Below are positions 28,211 to 37,558 of a stretch of DNA of 64,000 nucleotides, in pieces (the stretch's first letter is position 1; each line of letters starts with the position of its first letter). The stretch is from assembly GCF_002813325.1 (NCBI RefSeq), contig NZ_PHUG01000001.1, positions 5,022,001-5,086,000 on the forward strand. Reading direction: 5' to 3'. The notes under the pieces were generated by a model. It was not told where the DNA came from, did no database searches, and worked only from the letters and a program-made list of their open reading frames with translations. The DNA comes from Janthinobacterium sp. 64 (GTDB lineage Bacteria; Pseudomonadota; Gammaproteobacteria; Burkholderiales; Burkholderiaceae_D). The position numbers were made by a program, and so were the translations under genes.

Positions 28211-29314
28211 ATGTATTGCAAGCAACTCGTCAAGCCCGACGGCCGCCAGCTGACCCTCTACAGCCGGCGTCCCATCGTCGTCGCCGGTCTTGCACCGAGT
28301 CCTTTCCCGCTGCCGCAGCAAGCCAATCCGCACTTGCGCTGGCACCCCTTGCGCGGCGAGTGGGTGGCGTATGCGGCTTACCGCCAGGGCCGCACTTTCC
28401 TGCCACCGCCAGAGTACAACCCGCTGGCGCCCACGCGCGATCCCGACCATCCGACGGAATTGCCTGCCGGCGACTATGATATCGCCGTCTTCGACAACCG
28501 CTTTCCCACCCTGGCGCCGCATGCCCATGACCCGCCCGACCTGACGGTCGCCACGGCGCCCGCCAGCGGCCATTGCGAAGTGGTGGTGTTCGCCCAGGAT
28601 GCCGGCGCTTCGCTCGGTACATTGCCTGTCAGCCACATTGCCTTGCTGCTGCAAGCATGGGCCGGACGCACGCAGGAGCTGGCCAGTCGGCCCGGCATCG
28701 CCTACGTGCTGCCGTTCGAAAACCGTGGCGCGGAAGTGGGCGTGACCCTGCACCATCCGCATGGCCAGATCTACGCCTATCCCTTTGTCCCGCCGGTGCC
28801 GGCGCGCATGCTGGCGCAGGAGCGCGCGTATTGTGCCGAGCATGGCCAGGCCTTGCTGGTGGACATGGCGCGGCGCGAAGCCGATGGCGGCACGCGCTTG
28901 CTGTATCTGGGACCGGAAGCCATCGCCTTTGTTCCCGCCTGCGCCCGCTACCCGTATGAAGCGTGGGTGATGCCGCGGCGGCAGACGGACAGTTTTACGG
29001 CTTTGTCGGCCGGGCAGCGCGAGGATCTCGCATGCGCGCTGAAAACCGTCTTGCTGAAATACGACGGCCTGTGGCAACGCGCCATGCCCTATCTGATGGC
29101 CTGGTACCAGGCGCCGCCGGACGGGTGCGCGCACCCGGAAACGCAGCTGCACGCGCAGTTCTATCCGCCGTATCGCACGCGCGAACGGCTCAAATACCTG
29201 GCTGGCACGGAGCTGGCCGCCGGCATGTACGCCATGGATGCCTTGCCCGAGGAATCGGCGCGGCAGTTGCAGCAAGTGCGCGTGGCATGGGAAATGGCAG
29301 GAGATATCGCATGA
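28211..29314 (+). CDS. galT: Galactose-1-phosphate uridylyltransferase
   Basis: The start at 28211 ([12 protein letters not shown]) gives 367 residues. The active-site strand [12 protein letters not shown] and the preceding [12 protein letters not shown] are the GalT histidine-triad motif. GalT exchanges UMP between UDP-glucose and galactose-1-phosphate in the Leloir pathway. The zinc cysteines (CPLCP in many homologues) are replaced by NPLAP, so the structural metal site is probably missing. The gene opens a five-gene operon; its stop overlaps the next start (ATGA). Confidence 0.93.
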   Translation: MYCKQLVKPDGRQLTLYSRRPIVVAGLAPSPFPLPQQANPHLRWHPLRGEWVAYAAYRQGRTFLPPPEYNPLAPTRDPDHPTELPAGDYDIAVFDNRFPTLAPHAHDPPDLTVATAPASGHCEVVVFAQDAGASLGTLPVSHIALLLQAWAGRTQELASRPGIAYVLPFENRGAEVGVTLHHPHGQIYAYPFVPPVPARMLAQERAYCAEHGQALLVDMARREADGGTRLLYLGPEAIAFVPACARYPYEAWVMPRRQTDSFTALSAGQREDLACALKTVLLKYDGLWQRAMPYLMAWYQAPPDGCAHPETQLHAQFYPPYRTRERLKYLAGTELAAGMYAMDALPEESARQLQQVRVAWEMAGDIA

Positions 29315-30426
29315 ACTGGAATGTGGAACTGGAAATTGCACATAAGCTGGCGCAGATGCGCGGCTGGCTGGAACAGGAGCGCGCTGGCGTGCTGCGCTTG
29401 CGCGGTGTGGACTGGTTCGCCTGGGCCACGGCGGGCGCGTCGGGCAGCGCCAGCCACTCGGCCGAGTGCGGCTGTGCCGAGGTGCTCGTCACGCGCGATG
29501 CGGCCTACATCCTGACCGATGCGGCCGAGGCGCAGCGGCTGCGCCAGGAAGAGGTGCGCGGCAGCTGGACCTGGCAAGTGACGCCGTGGATGCAGCCGCG
29601 GATGGCCGAGCTGCGCGAACACTTCGTGCAGCATGCGGCAGGCGGGCGCTCCGTGCTGTGCGACCGGCCGGGCCTGCATGAACGCAGCCTGCCCGCCGCG
29701 CTGCGCGAAGAGCGCCTGCCCCTGCTGGCCGCGGAACAGGCGCGCTACCGCGAAGTGGGACGCCTGGCCGCCGCGGCCGCCAGCGAAGCGCTGCGCGCCG
29801 CGCGTCCTGGCTGGAGCGAGCAGGACCTGGCCGGCGCCTGCGCCCGCGCCCTGTGGTCGCGCGGTCTGCACGCCGTGTACGTGCTGGCGGCCGGTGCCGA
29901 GCGCTTCGAGCGCTACCGGCGCGCGCCACCGGCCGCGTCGCCGCTGGGCGAGCGGGCCGTGCTGGCGCTGTGCGCGCAAGCTTACGGCCTGTGCGCCAGT
30001 CTGAGCCGCCAGCGCCGCTTCGTTCCCGTCCCTCCCGCGCGCGACGGCATCGATGAAGCGGACGCGGCCATCCTGGCGCTGGAAGCGGTGGCGCTCGATG
30101 CCTGCGAAGTGGGCCACGCGCTGAGCATGGTGTATCACGCGCTCGACAGCGCCTATGCGTATGCGGGCCAGCCCGATACGGTGCATGAATACCGGCAGGG
30201 CGGCATCGCCGGCTACCGCTCGCCCGAAGTGGCGGCCGGCGCGCACACGGAAATCGCCCTGAAGGACGGCATGGCGCTGGCCTTCCATCCCAGCTTGCCC
30301 TGCAGCATGGTGGAAGACACTTTCCTGCTCAGCGGCGGGCGTCTGCACAACCTGACTTGCGACCCGGACTGGCCGGTCACTTCTGTGCAGGGAAGGCTGC
30401 GTCCGCTGACCCTGGAGTTGCCATGA
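29311..30426 (+). CDS. M24-fold protein (aminopeptidase/creatinase-like), probably not a metallopeptidase
   Basis: The start at 29311 overlaps the galT stop (ATGA) and the stop overlaps galK (ATGA); product 371 residues. The N-terminal half resembles the creatinase N-domain and the C-terminal half keeps the order of the M24 pita-bread fold. The usual metal ligands look degenerate: the two aspartates are absent around ALCAQAYGLCASLSRQRRF, a histidine is seen in VHEYRQGG, and the first glutamate position reads AFHPSLP, though a later VED glutamate remains. Its tight coupling between galT and galK suggests a role in galactose or glycan metabolism, not peptide degradation. Function is unknown. 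Confidence 0.75.
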   Translation: MNWNVELEIAHKLAQMRGWLEQERAGVLRLRGVDWFAWATAGASGSASHSAECGCAEVLVTRDAAYILTDAAEAQRLRQEEVRGSWTWQVTPWMQPRMAELREHFVQHAAGGRSVLCDRPGLHERSLPAALREERLPLLAAEQARYREVGRLAAAAASEALRAARPGWSEQDLAGACARALWSRGLHAVYVLAAGAERFERYRRAPPAASPLGERAVLALCAQAYGLCASLSRQRRFVPVPPARDGIDEADAAILALEAVALDACEVGHALSMVYHALDSAYAYAGQPDTVHEYRQGGIAGYRSPEVAAGAHTEIALKDGMALAFHPSLPCSMVEDTFLLSGGRLHNLTCDPDWPVTSVQGRLRPLTLELP

Positions 30427-31490
30427 TCAGCCCCGACGCGTATTTTGGCGCCAGCCCCGTGGTGGAGGCGTCGGCGCCCGGCAGGGTCAACCTGCTGGGC
30501 GAGCATACGGACTACAACGATGGCTACATGCTGCCGTGCGCCACGCCGCAGCGCACGCGCGTGAGGCTGGCGCTGGCCGCCGACGGACACCACCAGTTCT
30601 ATTCGGCAACCCTTGATCAGCTCGTGCATTTCGAGCAGCAGTGCGCCGCGCCGCCCGGCTTTGGCCGCTACCTGGAAGGCTGTATCCGCCTGCTTGAGGA
30701 GCGCGGCGTCGCCGTGCCCGCCGTGCGTGCCCACATCGATTCGGACGTGCCGCCGGGCGCCGGCCTGTCGAGCAGCGCAGCGCTGGAGATCGCCATGCTG
30801 CGAGCGCTGCGCCAGCTGCTGGGGCTGCAGATTGACGACGTGTCGCTGGCGCTGATGGGGCAGCAGGCGGAAGTCCGCTACGCGCAAGTCAATTGTGGCG
30901 TGATGGACCAGATGGCGTCGAGCCTGGCCGACGAGCGCCATATGCTGCTGCTCGATGCGCGTACCTTGCAGCATGAATTGCTCGACTTGCCCGGCGACAG
31001 CGAGGTGCTGGTCATCGACAGCGGCGTGGCGCGCACCCTGGCCGGCAGCAAGTACAACGAACGGCGCGCCGAATGCGAACAGGCGGCGCGCCTGCTGGGC
31101 GTGGCGGCGCTGCGCGACGTGCGCGCGCCGTCCATGGTGGACGGCTTGCCCGAGCCGTACCGCCGCCGCGCGCGCCATGTGGTCAGCGAAAACCTGCGCG
31201 TGCTGCAAGCGTGCGGCCAGCATGATCCCGTGCTCTTCGGCCAGTTGATGGCGCTGTCGCACGCCAGCCTGCGCGACGATTACGAGGTGTCGCTGCCGTT
31301 GCTCGATACGCTGGTGGCGCTGATGTCGGCACAGTCCGCCGTGTACGGCGCGCGCCTGACCGGTGCCGGTTTTGGCGGCGCTTGCGTGGCCCTGTGCCGC
31401 AAGCAGTGCGCGGCCAGCGCGGGGCGCGCGGTGGTGCAGCGCTTTAACGCTGATGGACACAGCGCACGCATGGTGGTTCCGTTGACGTGA
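30423..31490 (+). CDS. galK: Galactokinase
   Basis: The start at 30423 (MISPDAYFGAS) overlaps the previous stop; product 355 residues. All GHMP-kinase landmarks are present: the galactose signature GRVNLLGEHTDYNDG, the ATP loop PPGAGLSSSAALE and the C-terminal LTGAGFGGACVAL. It phosphorylates galactose at C1 with ATP in the cytoplasm, feeding GalT. Length is slightly below E. coli GalK (382). No galE or galM lies in the operon. Confidence 0.95.
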   Translation: MISPDAYFGASPVVEASAPGRVNLLGEHTDYNDGYMLPCATPQRTRVRLALAADGHHQFYSATLDQLVHFEQQCAAPPGFGRYLEGCIRLLEERGVAVPAVRAHIDSDVPPGAGLSSSAALEIAMLRALRQLLGLQIDDVSLALMGQQAEVRYAQVNCGVMDQMASSLADERHMLLLDARTLQHELLDLPGDSEVLVIDSGVARTLAGSKYNERRAECEQAARLLGVAALRDVRAPSMVDGLPEPYRRRARHVVSENLRVLQACGQHDPVLFGQLMALSHASLRDDYEVSLPLLDTLVALMSAQSAVYGARLTGAGFGGACVALCRKQCAASAGRAVVQRFNADGHSARMVVPLT

Positions 31491-31556
31491 GCGTGTGTTG
31501 ATCTTGCTCATGCGTTGCGGCGCAAGCCCCCTACGCCGGAACTTGCTCCTTGCCGC

Positions 31557-33407
31557 ATGCATCCAACAGGCATGCTCAATGACCATCTCTCCCCACCCGA
31601 TACAGATGAAGGCCAGGCCGAAACCGTCCTGTCTGGCGCGGGCGGCTTCGCCTATCCCCGCCCGCAGATGGTGCGCGAAAACTGGCAATCGCTGAACGGC
31701 ACCTGGCGTTTCACCTTTGACAATGAACGGCGCTATCGCCTGCCCGATGGCGGCATCGGCTGGACGCACGAGATCACCGTGCCATTTCCGCCCGAATCGC
31801 AGGCCAGCGGCGTGGGCGACCGGGGCTTTCACCGCGTCTGCTGGTACCAGCGCGAGTTCCTGCTGCAGCCGGGCGGCCCCTGCGTGCTGCTGCATTTCGG
31901 CGCCGTCGACTACCATGCGAAGGTGTGGCTGAACGGGCATGTGGTGGCCGACCACGAGGGCGGACACACGCCGTTTGTCGCCCACATCAGCCATGCGCTG
32001 CTGCCCAACGGGCCGCAGGTGCTGACGGTGCGCGTCGAGGACGATCCGCACGACCTGGCCAAGCCGCGCGGCAAGCAGGACTGGCAACTGCTGCCCCATT
32101 CCATCTGGTATCCGCGCACCACGGGCATCTGGCAAAGCGTGTGGATCGAGCGCGTGGCGGCCACCTACATCGGCAAGCTGCGCTGGACGCCCGTGTTCGA
32201 GGGCTACGAGATCGGCTGCGAAGTGTTCGCCATGGGCGACCTGCAGGATGACCTCACGGTGGGCGTGCGCATCTGGCATGGCGGCAACCTGCTGGCCGAC
32301 GACCAGTACAAGCTGATCGAAAACGAGGCGAGCCGCAAGATCGCGCTGTCCGACCCCGGCATCGACGATTCGCGCAACGAATTGCTGTGGAGTCCGGAGC
32401 GTCCCATTTTGCTCGATGCCGAAGTGACCTTGTGGCATGACGGCGAGCTGCTCGATACGGTCAAGTCGTACACGGCGCTGCGCTCGGTGGCGATCAACCG
32501 CGACCGCTTCATGCTCAATGGCCGGCCGTATCCGCTGCGCCTGGTGCTCGACCAGGGTTACTGGCCCGACACTCTGCTGGCGGCGCCTTCCGACGACGCC
32601 TTGCGGCGCGACGTGGAACTGGCCAAGGCCCTGGGTTTCAACGGCGTGCGCAAGCACCAGAAGATCGAGGATCCGCGCTACCTGTACTGGGCAGACCGCC
32701 TGGGCTTGCTCGTGTGGGAAGAAATGCCATCGACCTACCGCTTTTCCAGCAAGGCCATCACGCGCATGGTGCGCGAATGGACGGACGTGATCGAGCGCGA
32801 CTACAGCCACCCGTGCATCCTCGTCTGGGTGCCGTTCAATGAATCGTGGGGCGTGCCCAACCTGACGGCCATCCAGGCGCACCGCAACGCCGTCGAAGCG
32901 CTGTACCACCTGACGCGCACGCTCGACCCCACGCGCCCCGTGATCGGCAACGACGGCTGGGAAGCGTCGGCCACCGACATCCTCGGCATCCACGATTACG
33001 ACTGCGATCCGGAACGCCTGCAGGCGCGCTATGCGATCAGCGATTCGGCCCGCACGACCCTGTTCGACCAGCGCCGCCCGGGTGGGCGCATCCTCACGCT
33101 CGACGGCTTCCCGCACCGGGGCCAGCCCATCGTCCTGACGGAATTTGGCGGCATCGCCTTTGACCGGGAACAGGGTGAATCGCCGGAAACCTGGGGCTAT
33201 GCGCGCGTGGGCAACGAGGCGGCCTTCCTCGATATTTACCGACGCCTGATGACGGTCGTCAATACGGCGCAGATGTTCAGCGGCTTTTGCTACACGCAGT
33301 TCGCCGACACCTTCCAGGAAGCCAATGGCCTGCTGACGGCGGACCGAACGCCGAAGGCCGCGCTGGAACTGCTCAGCGCGGCCACCTGCAACATCCGGCT
33401 CAATTGA
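31557..33407 (+). CDS. Glycoside hydrolase family 2 protein (beta-galactosidase/glucuronidase-like)
   Basis: The start is uncertain; I take ATG 31557 (MHPTGMLND), with ATG 31572 as alternative; neither has a good ribosome binding site. About 616 residues. The order is a jelly-roll sugar-binding domain (WQSLNGTWRFTFDNE, FHRVCWYQREF), an Ig-like domain, then a TIM barrel. Catalytic residues are visible as acid/base E429 in VPFNESWG and nucleophile E529 in LTEFGGIAF. There is no signal peptide, so the enzyme should act in the cytoplasm. Its place after galK fits release of galactose from an imported oligosaccharide, but glucuronide or mannoside substrates cannot be excluded. Confidence 0.88.
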   Translation: MHPTGMLNDHLSPPDTDEGQAETVLSGAGGFAYPRPQMVRENWQSLNGTWRFTFDNERRYRLPDGGIGWTHEITVPFPPESQASGVGDRGFHRVCWYQREFLLQPGGPCVLLHFGAVDYHAKVWLNGHVVADHEGGHTPFVAHISHALLPNGPQVLTVRVEDDPHDLAKPRGKQDWQLLPHSIWYPRTTGIWQSVWIERVAATYIGKLRWTPVFEGYEIGCEVFAMGDLQDDLTVGVRIWHGGNLLADDQYKLIENEASRKIALSDPGIDDSRNELLWSPERPILLDAEVTLWHDGELLDTVKSYTALRSVAINRDRFMLNGRPYPLRLVLDQGYWPDTLLAAPSDDALRRDVELAKALGFNGVRKHQKIEDPRYLYWADRLGLLVWEEMPSTYRFSSKAITRMVREWTDVIERDYSHPCILVWVPFNESWGVPNLTAIQAHRNAVEALYHLTRTLDPTRPVIGNDGWEASATDILGIHDYDCDPERLQARYAISDSARTTLFDQRRPGGRILTLDGFPHRGQPIVLTEFGGIAFDREQGESPETWGYARVGNEAAFLDIYRRLMTVVNTAQMFSGFCYTQFADTFQEANGLLTADRTPKAALELLSAATCNIRLN

Positions 33408-33460
33408 ACGCAAGCCGGACCTCGCACGTTTCATCTGGTTCAGATTTCAAAGGAGCAGGC

Positions 33461-36400
33461 ATGGCCGATACCGATGGCGCGGCAGCGCCGTTCCTGACTT
33501 ACTGGCAGGCTGGCTACGAAGGTGCCGACCATGTCACCCATGGCGGCCAGGCGCTGGACATGAACCGCGCCACGGGCCACCTGGACAGGGTGCGCGCAGA
33601 CTACCTGCTGCTGCGCCAGTTCGGCATTCGCAGCGTGCGCGAAAGCATAGGCTGGCGCCTGGCCGAGCGCGATGGCCAGTTCGATTTCTCTTTCATCGAG
33701 GAGCGCGCCGCCGTGGCGCAGGAACTGGGCCTGCAGATCAACTGGACCTTCTGCCACTACGGCTGGCCGGCCGGGCTCGACCTGTTTTCACCCGACTTCG
33801 TGCCGCGCTTTGCCCGCTATTGCCGGGCGGCGGCGCAGTTCCTCGCGCCGTATGCGGGTAGCGCGCCCGTGTATTCGCCCATCAATGAAATCTCGTTTAC
33901 CAGCTGGGGCTTGTCCGTGCACATGTTTCAGTGCCTGAATATGTACCGGGCCGATGCGGGCCACGAAGGCAAGCGGCAGCTGGTGCGCGCCAGCATTGCC
34001 GCCTGCGACGCGATCCGCGCCGTCAGTCCACAGGCGCGCTTCCTGCAATGCGATCCCCTGATCCACGTGACCGCGCCGCCCGGACGCACGGACTGGGTCG
34101 ACCAGGCGGCGGCCTGGCGCGCCTCGCAGTTCGAAGCGTGGGACATGCTGTGCGGCCGGCAAGCGCCGGAACTGGGCGGCGCGCCGCGCTACCTGGACTT
34201 GATCGGCCTGAACTATTACCACAGCAACCAGTGGGAAAGCGGCAGCAATTTGCGCCTGTGGTGGCACCTGGGCGAACCGCGCCGCATGCCCCTGCACCAG
34301 TTGCTGCTGGAAGTGCAGGCGCGCTACCAGCGGCCGCTGCTGCTGGCGGAAACGAGCCACGTGGGCAGCGGGCGCGGTGCCTGGATACGCGACGTGGCCG
34401 CCGAGGCGGCGCTGGCCGTCCAGCATGGCGCCGCGCTGCGCGGCATCTGCATCTATCCCATCATCGACCGTCCAGACTGGGATGATGCCAGCCACTGGCA
34501 CCACAGCGGCCTGTGGGAGGCTGGCCTGGAAGGCGAGGGGGGCGAGCGGCTGCGGCGCATCCCCGTGCCCCCTTATGCGGCGGCATTACGGCAGGCACAG
34601 CGTCTGACCGGACAACTTTGTTCAACGTTTGCCCTGGCGGGGCAGAAAGGAACTGGCATGCGAACCATCATCGTGTTTTCCCATTTGCGCTGGAATTTCG
34701 TGTATCAGCGTCCGCAGCAGCTGCTGTCGCGGCTGGCGCAATTCTACCGCGTGGTCTTCGTCGAGGAACCCGTCTGGCACGATGGACCCGGCACGCTGGA
34801 ACTGTCCACGCCGGCGCCGAACGTGACCGTGTGCCAGCCCCGCACGGCCGTGCAGGCACCCGGCTTTCACGACGACCAGCTGGCCGTGCTGCAGCCCCTG
34901 CTGAGCCAGATCACGCCTGCCGACGACCCCATCGTGTGGTTCTATACGCCGATGGCGCTGCCGCTGCTGCCGGCCCTGCACGCGGGCCTGGTCGTGTATG
35001 ACTGCATGGATGAGCTGGCCGCGTTCAAGAATGCGCCGCGTCAGTTGTTGCAGCGCGAAGCGGCCTTGCTGGCGCGCGCCGACCTCGTGTTCGCGGGCGG
35101 GCCCAGCCTGTTCGAGGCGAAGCGCTCGCGTCATGCCAACGTGCATTGTTTCGCCAGCAGCGTCGACACCGTGCACTTCGAACAGGCGCTGGACCGCCAC
35201 AATGGCCATCCCGCGCAGGCGGAGATCGGCCGGCCCAGGCTCGGCTATTACGGCGTGATCGACGAACGTTTCGAGCCGGCCCTGGTGGCGGCGCTGGCCG
35301 ATGCCCATCCCGACTGGCAAATCGTGCTGGTCGGCCCCATCCTCAAGATCGACCCGGCCAGCCTGCCGCAGCGGCAGAATATCCATTACCTGGGCCAGCA
35401 ACCGTATCAGGCCCTGCCGCACTTCCTGGCCGGCTGGGACGTGTGCCTGCTGCCGTTTGCCAGCAATGAGGCGACCCGCTTCATCAGTCCCACCAAGGTG
35501 CTCGAATACATGGCGGCGCAACTGCCCATCGTCAGCACCCCGATCGCCGATGTGGCCGTGCCGTATGGCCACATCGTGGCCATCGCCGACACGCCCGACG
35601 CCTTTGTTGCCGCCTGCGAGGCGGCGCTGGCCGCGACGCCGGAACAGCGCGCGGTCATGGCCGCGAACATGCGCGCCATCGTCGAGGCCACCTCCTGGGA
35701 TGCCACGGTGGAGCAGATGCGCAACTTGCTCGACACGACACCGCCGGGGCAGGGCGCGCGCCAGGCCGTGCCCGCCGCCGGCACGGGGCAAGCCGCCGCA
35801 GCAGGCGCCGGTGCCGATGTCAATCTGCTGCATCCCCCCGGTGCGCCGCAAGCCGTGGCCTGCGCCATCATCGGCGCCGGTCCGACGGGCCTGAGCGCCG
35901 CCTATCACCTGGGCGCCGATACCTTGCTGCTGGACAAAAATGCCACCGTGGGCGGCTGGTGCCGCTCCATCCAGGACCGCGGTTTTACCTTCGATCACGC
36001 GGGCCACATCATGTTTTCCAACGATGACTATGTGCTCGACATGTACCGCACCTTGCTGGGTACTAACCTGCACTGGCAAAACCGCGAAGCCTGGGTTTAC
36101 AGCAAGCAGGTCTACACGCGCTATCCTTTCCAGGGGGCGCTGTACGGCTTGCCGCCGGCCGTCATCAAGGAATGCATCGTCGGCGCCATCGAGGCGCGCT
36201 ACGGCAAGGCGCCGGCCGCGCCAAGCCCTGAAGCGGCTGCGGCCTGCGCCGTGGAAGACTGCTGCGCCGACGGCGGCACGGGGCTGGAACAGGTGCACGA
36301 TGCCGTGGCGGCGCCGGACCAAGCCCAGGGCCAGAGCGCGCCCAATTTCGAGCAATTCATCCATCAGGTGTGGGGCAGCGGCATCGCCCGCCATTTTGCG

Positions 36401-37297
36401 ATTCCCTACAACAAGAAATTGTGGACCGTCCCCCTGGCCGAAATGGAAACGTCGTGGCTGGGCGGGCGGGTGCCCTTGCCGAACCTAGAAGAAATCATCG
36501 AGGGCGCGCTCGAACCGGTGGCCAGGCCGATGGGCCCGAATGCGCGCTTCGGCTACCCCTTGCGCGGCGGTTTTCAGGCCTTGATGTCGGGCTTCCTGCC
36601 GCACCTGCAGGGCAAGCTGGAACTCAATGCCGATGTGGTGCAGGTCTTGCCGCGCCAGCACGTGATCGTGCTGGGCGATGGCCGCCGTTTCCGCTATCAG
36701 CACTTGCTGAGCACCATGCCCCTGCCGCAACTGGTGCGCCTGATCGGCGAGCAGGCGCCGCCGCGGGTACAGGCGGCAGCGCGCGCCTTGCGGCATATTT
36801 CCGTGCGCTGCGTCAACCTGGGCGTGGCGCGCGAAAACATCAGCGAGAAACACTGGATTTACTATCCGGAAGAGACGATATTCCACCGTATTTTCCTGCA
36901 AGGGAATGCCAGCCCCCACTGCAACGCGCCGGGTGGTTTCGGCCTGACGTGCGAGATCAGTTATTCGCCCTGGAAACCGTTGCCGCTCGATGGACAGGCC
37001 CTGATCGACCGCTGCATGGCTGACTGCATCGCGGTGGGTTTGCTGCGCGACGATGACCGCCTGCTGGTCGCCAACCAGGTAGACATGCCGTACGCCTACG
37101 TGGTGTACGACCATGCGCGGGCCGCCAACGTGGCGCTGGTGAAAGCATGGCTGTCCACGCAGGACATCGTGCTGGCGGGACGCTACAGCGAGTGGGAATA
37201 CTACAATTCCGACCATGCCTTCCTGGCCGGGAAAAAAGCGGCGGAACTGATCGCCGGGCTGGCGGCAAGCCAGCGCAAGGTGGGTATGGTGGAATAG
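33461..37297 (+). CDS. Three-domain fusion: glycoside hydrolase, glycosyltransferase and UGM-like FAD oxidoreductase
   Basis: The start at 33461 (MADTDGAAAPF) follows AAGGAG at 33449-33454 and gives 1278 residues. Residues 1 to about 395 form a GH1/GH5-like barrel: acid/base in YSPINEISF (E143) and nucleophile in LLLAETSHVG (E297). Residues 400 to about 760 are a GT4-like transferase (FSHLRWNFVYQRPQQLL; ATRFISPTKVLEYMAAQLPI). A Pro/Ala/Gly linker leads to an FAD enzyme from 799 (IIGAGPTGLSAAYHLG) resembling UDP-galactopyranose mutase or protoporphyrinogen oxidase, with a low-complexity insert near 915-970. M400 is preceded by AAAGGAA, so a separate GT-FAD protein may also be made. The role may be in assembling or remodelling a galactose-containing glycan; this is inference. 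Confidence 0.85.
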   Translation: MADTDGAAAPFLTYWQAGYEGADHVTHGGQALDMNRATGHLDRVRADYLLLRQFGIRSVRESIGWRLAERDGQFDFSFIEERAAVAQELGLQINWTFCHYGWPAGLDLFSPDFVPRFARYCRAAAQFLAPYAGSAPVYSPINEISFTSWGLSVHMFQCLNMYRADAGHEGKRQLVRASIAACDAIRAVSPQARFLQCDPLIHVTAPPGRTDWVDQAAAWRASQFEAWDMLCGRQAPELGGAPRYLDLIGLNYYHSNQWESGSNLRLWWHLGEPRRMPLHQLLLEVQARYQRPLLLAETSHVGSGRGAWIRDVAAEAALAVQHGAALRGICIYPIIDRPDWDDASHWHHSGLWEAGLEGEGGERLRRIPVPPYAAALRQAQRLTGQLCSTFALAGQKGTGMRTIIVFSHLRWNFVYQRPQQLLSRLAQFYRVVFVEEPVWHDGPGTLELSTPAPNVTVCQPRTAVQAPGFHDDQLAVLQPLLSQITPADDPIVWFYTPMALPLLPALHAGLVVYDCMDELAAFKNAPRQLLQREAALLARADLVFAGGPSLFEAKRSRHANVHCFASSVDTVHFEQALDRHNGHPAQAEIGRPRLGYYGVIDERFEPALVAALADAHPDWQIVLVGPILKIDPASLPQRQNIHYLGQQPYQALPHFLAGWDVCLLPFASNEATRFISPTKVLEYMAAQLPIVSTPIADVAVPYGHIVAIADTPDAFVAACEAALAATPEQRAVMAANMRAIVEATSWDATVEQMRNLLDTTPPGQGARQAVPAAGTGQAAAAGAGADVNLLHPPGAPQAVACAIIGAGPTGLSAAYHLGADTLLLDKNATVGGWCRSIQDRGFTFDHAGHIMFSNDDYVLDMYRTLLGTNLHWQNREAWVYSKQVYTRYPFQGALYGLPPAVIKECIVGAIEARYGKAPAAPSPEAAAACAVEDCCADGGTGLEQVHDAVAAPDQAQGQSAPNFEQFIHQVWGSGIARHFAIPYNKKLWTVPLAEMETSWLGGRVPLPNLEEIIEGALEPVARPMGPNARFGYPLRGGFQALMSGFLPHLQGKLELNADVVQVLPRQHVIVLGDGRRFRYQHLLSTMPLPQLVRLIGEQAPPRVQAAARALRHISVRCVNLGVARENISEKHWIYYPEETIFHRIFLQGNASPHCNAPGGFGLTCEISYSPWKPLPLDGQALIDRCMADCIAVGLLRDDDRLLVANQVDMPYAYVVYDHARAANVALVKAWLSTQDIVLAGRYSEWEYYNSDHAFLAGKKAAELIAGLAASQRKVGMVE
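34646..34660 (+). promoter_or_regulatory. Internal ribosome binding site and ATG at the hydrolase/transferase boundary
   Basis: AAAGGAA lies 7-9 bases before ATG 34658, which encodes M400 of the fusion and begins the motif MRTIIVFSHLRWNF, the natural N-terminus of GT4 proteins. This is what would be expected if two genes had been fused by loss of a stop codon, or if both long and short products are made. Confidence 0.5.
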
Positions 37298-37303
37298 GCG
37301 CTA

Positions 37304-37336
37304 GCGCCGGGAGCACGGGAATGGCGCTCCCGGCGC
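37304..37336. repeat. 11-bp perfect inverted repeat after the fusion gene
   Basis: gcgccgggagc (37304-37314) pairs with gctcccggcgc (37326-37336) with an 11-base loop, seven bases after the stop of the fusion gene. No T run follows, so it may act as an mRNA 3' stabiliser or factor-dependent stop. Confidence 0.55.
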
Positions 37337-37393
37337 GTGGCAGGCACGATGGGAACGACGGACATGGGGGATGCGATGAAGATGAGGGACGGG

Positions 37394-37449
37394 TAACAGG
37401 CAACAGGCAACAGGCAACAGACAACAGACAACAGACAACAGACAACAGG
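37394..37449. repeat. Heptanucleotide tandem repeat, eight units
   Basis: Eight consecutive 7-bp units of the form caacagR (one taacagg, then caacagg and caacaga variants) fill 37394-37449 between the fusion gene and the convergent lipoprotein gene. It is outside any gene I can support. Such arrays change length by slippage and are useful strain markers. Confidence 0.9.
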
Positions 37450-37558
37450 CAGCAAGACAGGCAAGGACGATGGAACCTGCCTTGCCTGTGCAGGGCGCGG
37501 GTGGCGCGCCTGGCCAATGGCGCTCTGCGCCCCGAACGCCAAGGGCCAGGCGGGATCG

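Noticed and set aside
30213..33434. 1073-codon open frame on the minus strand across galK and GH2
   Set aside because: Antisense to two well-supported genes; the translation is Arg/His/Ala-rich with no domain, a usual by-product of GC-rich codon use.
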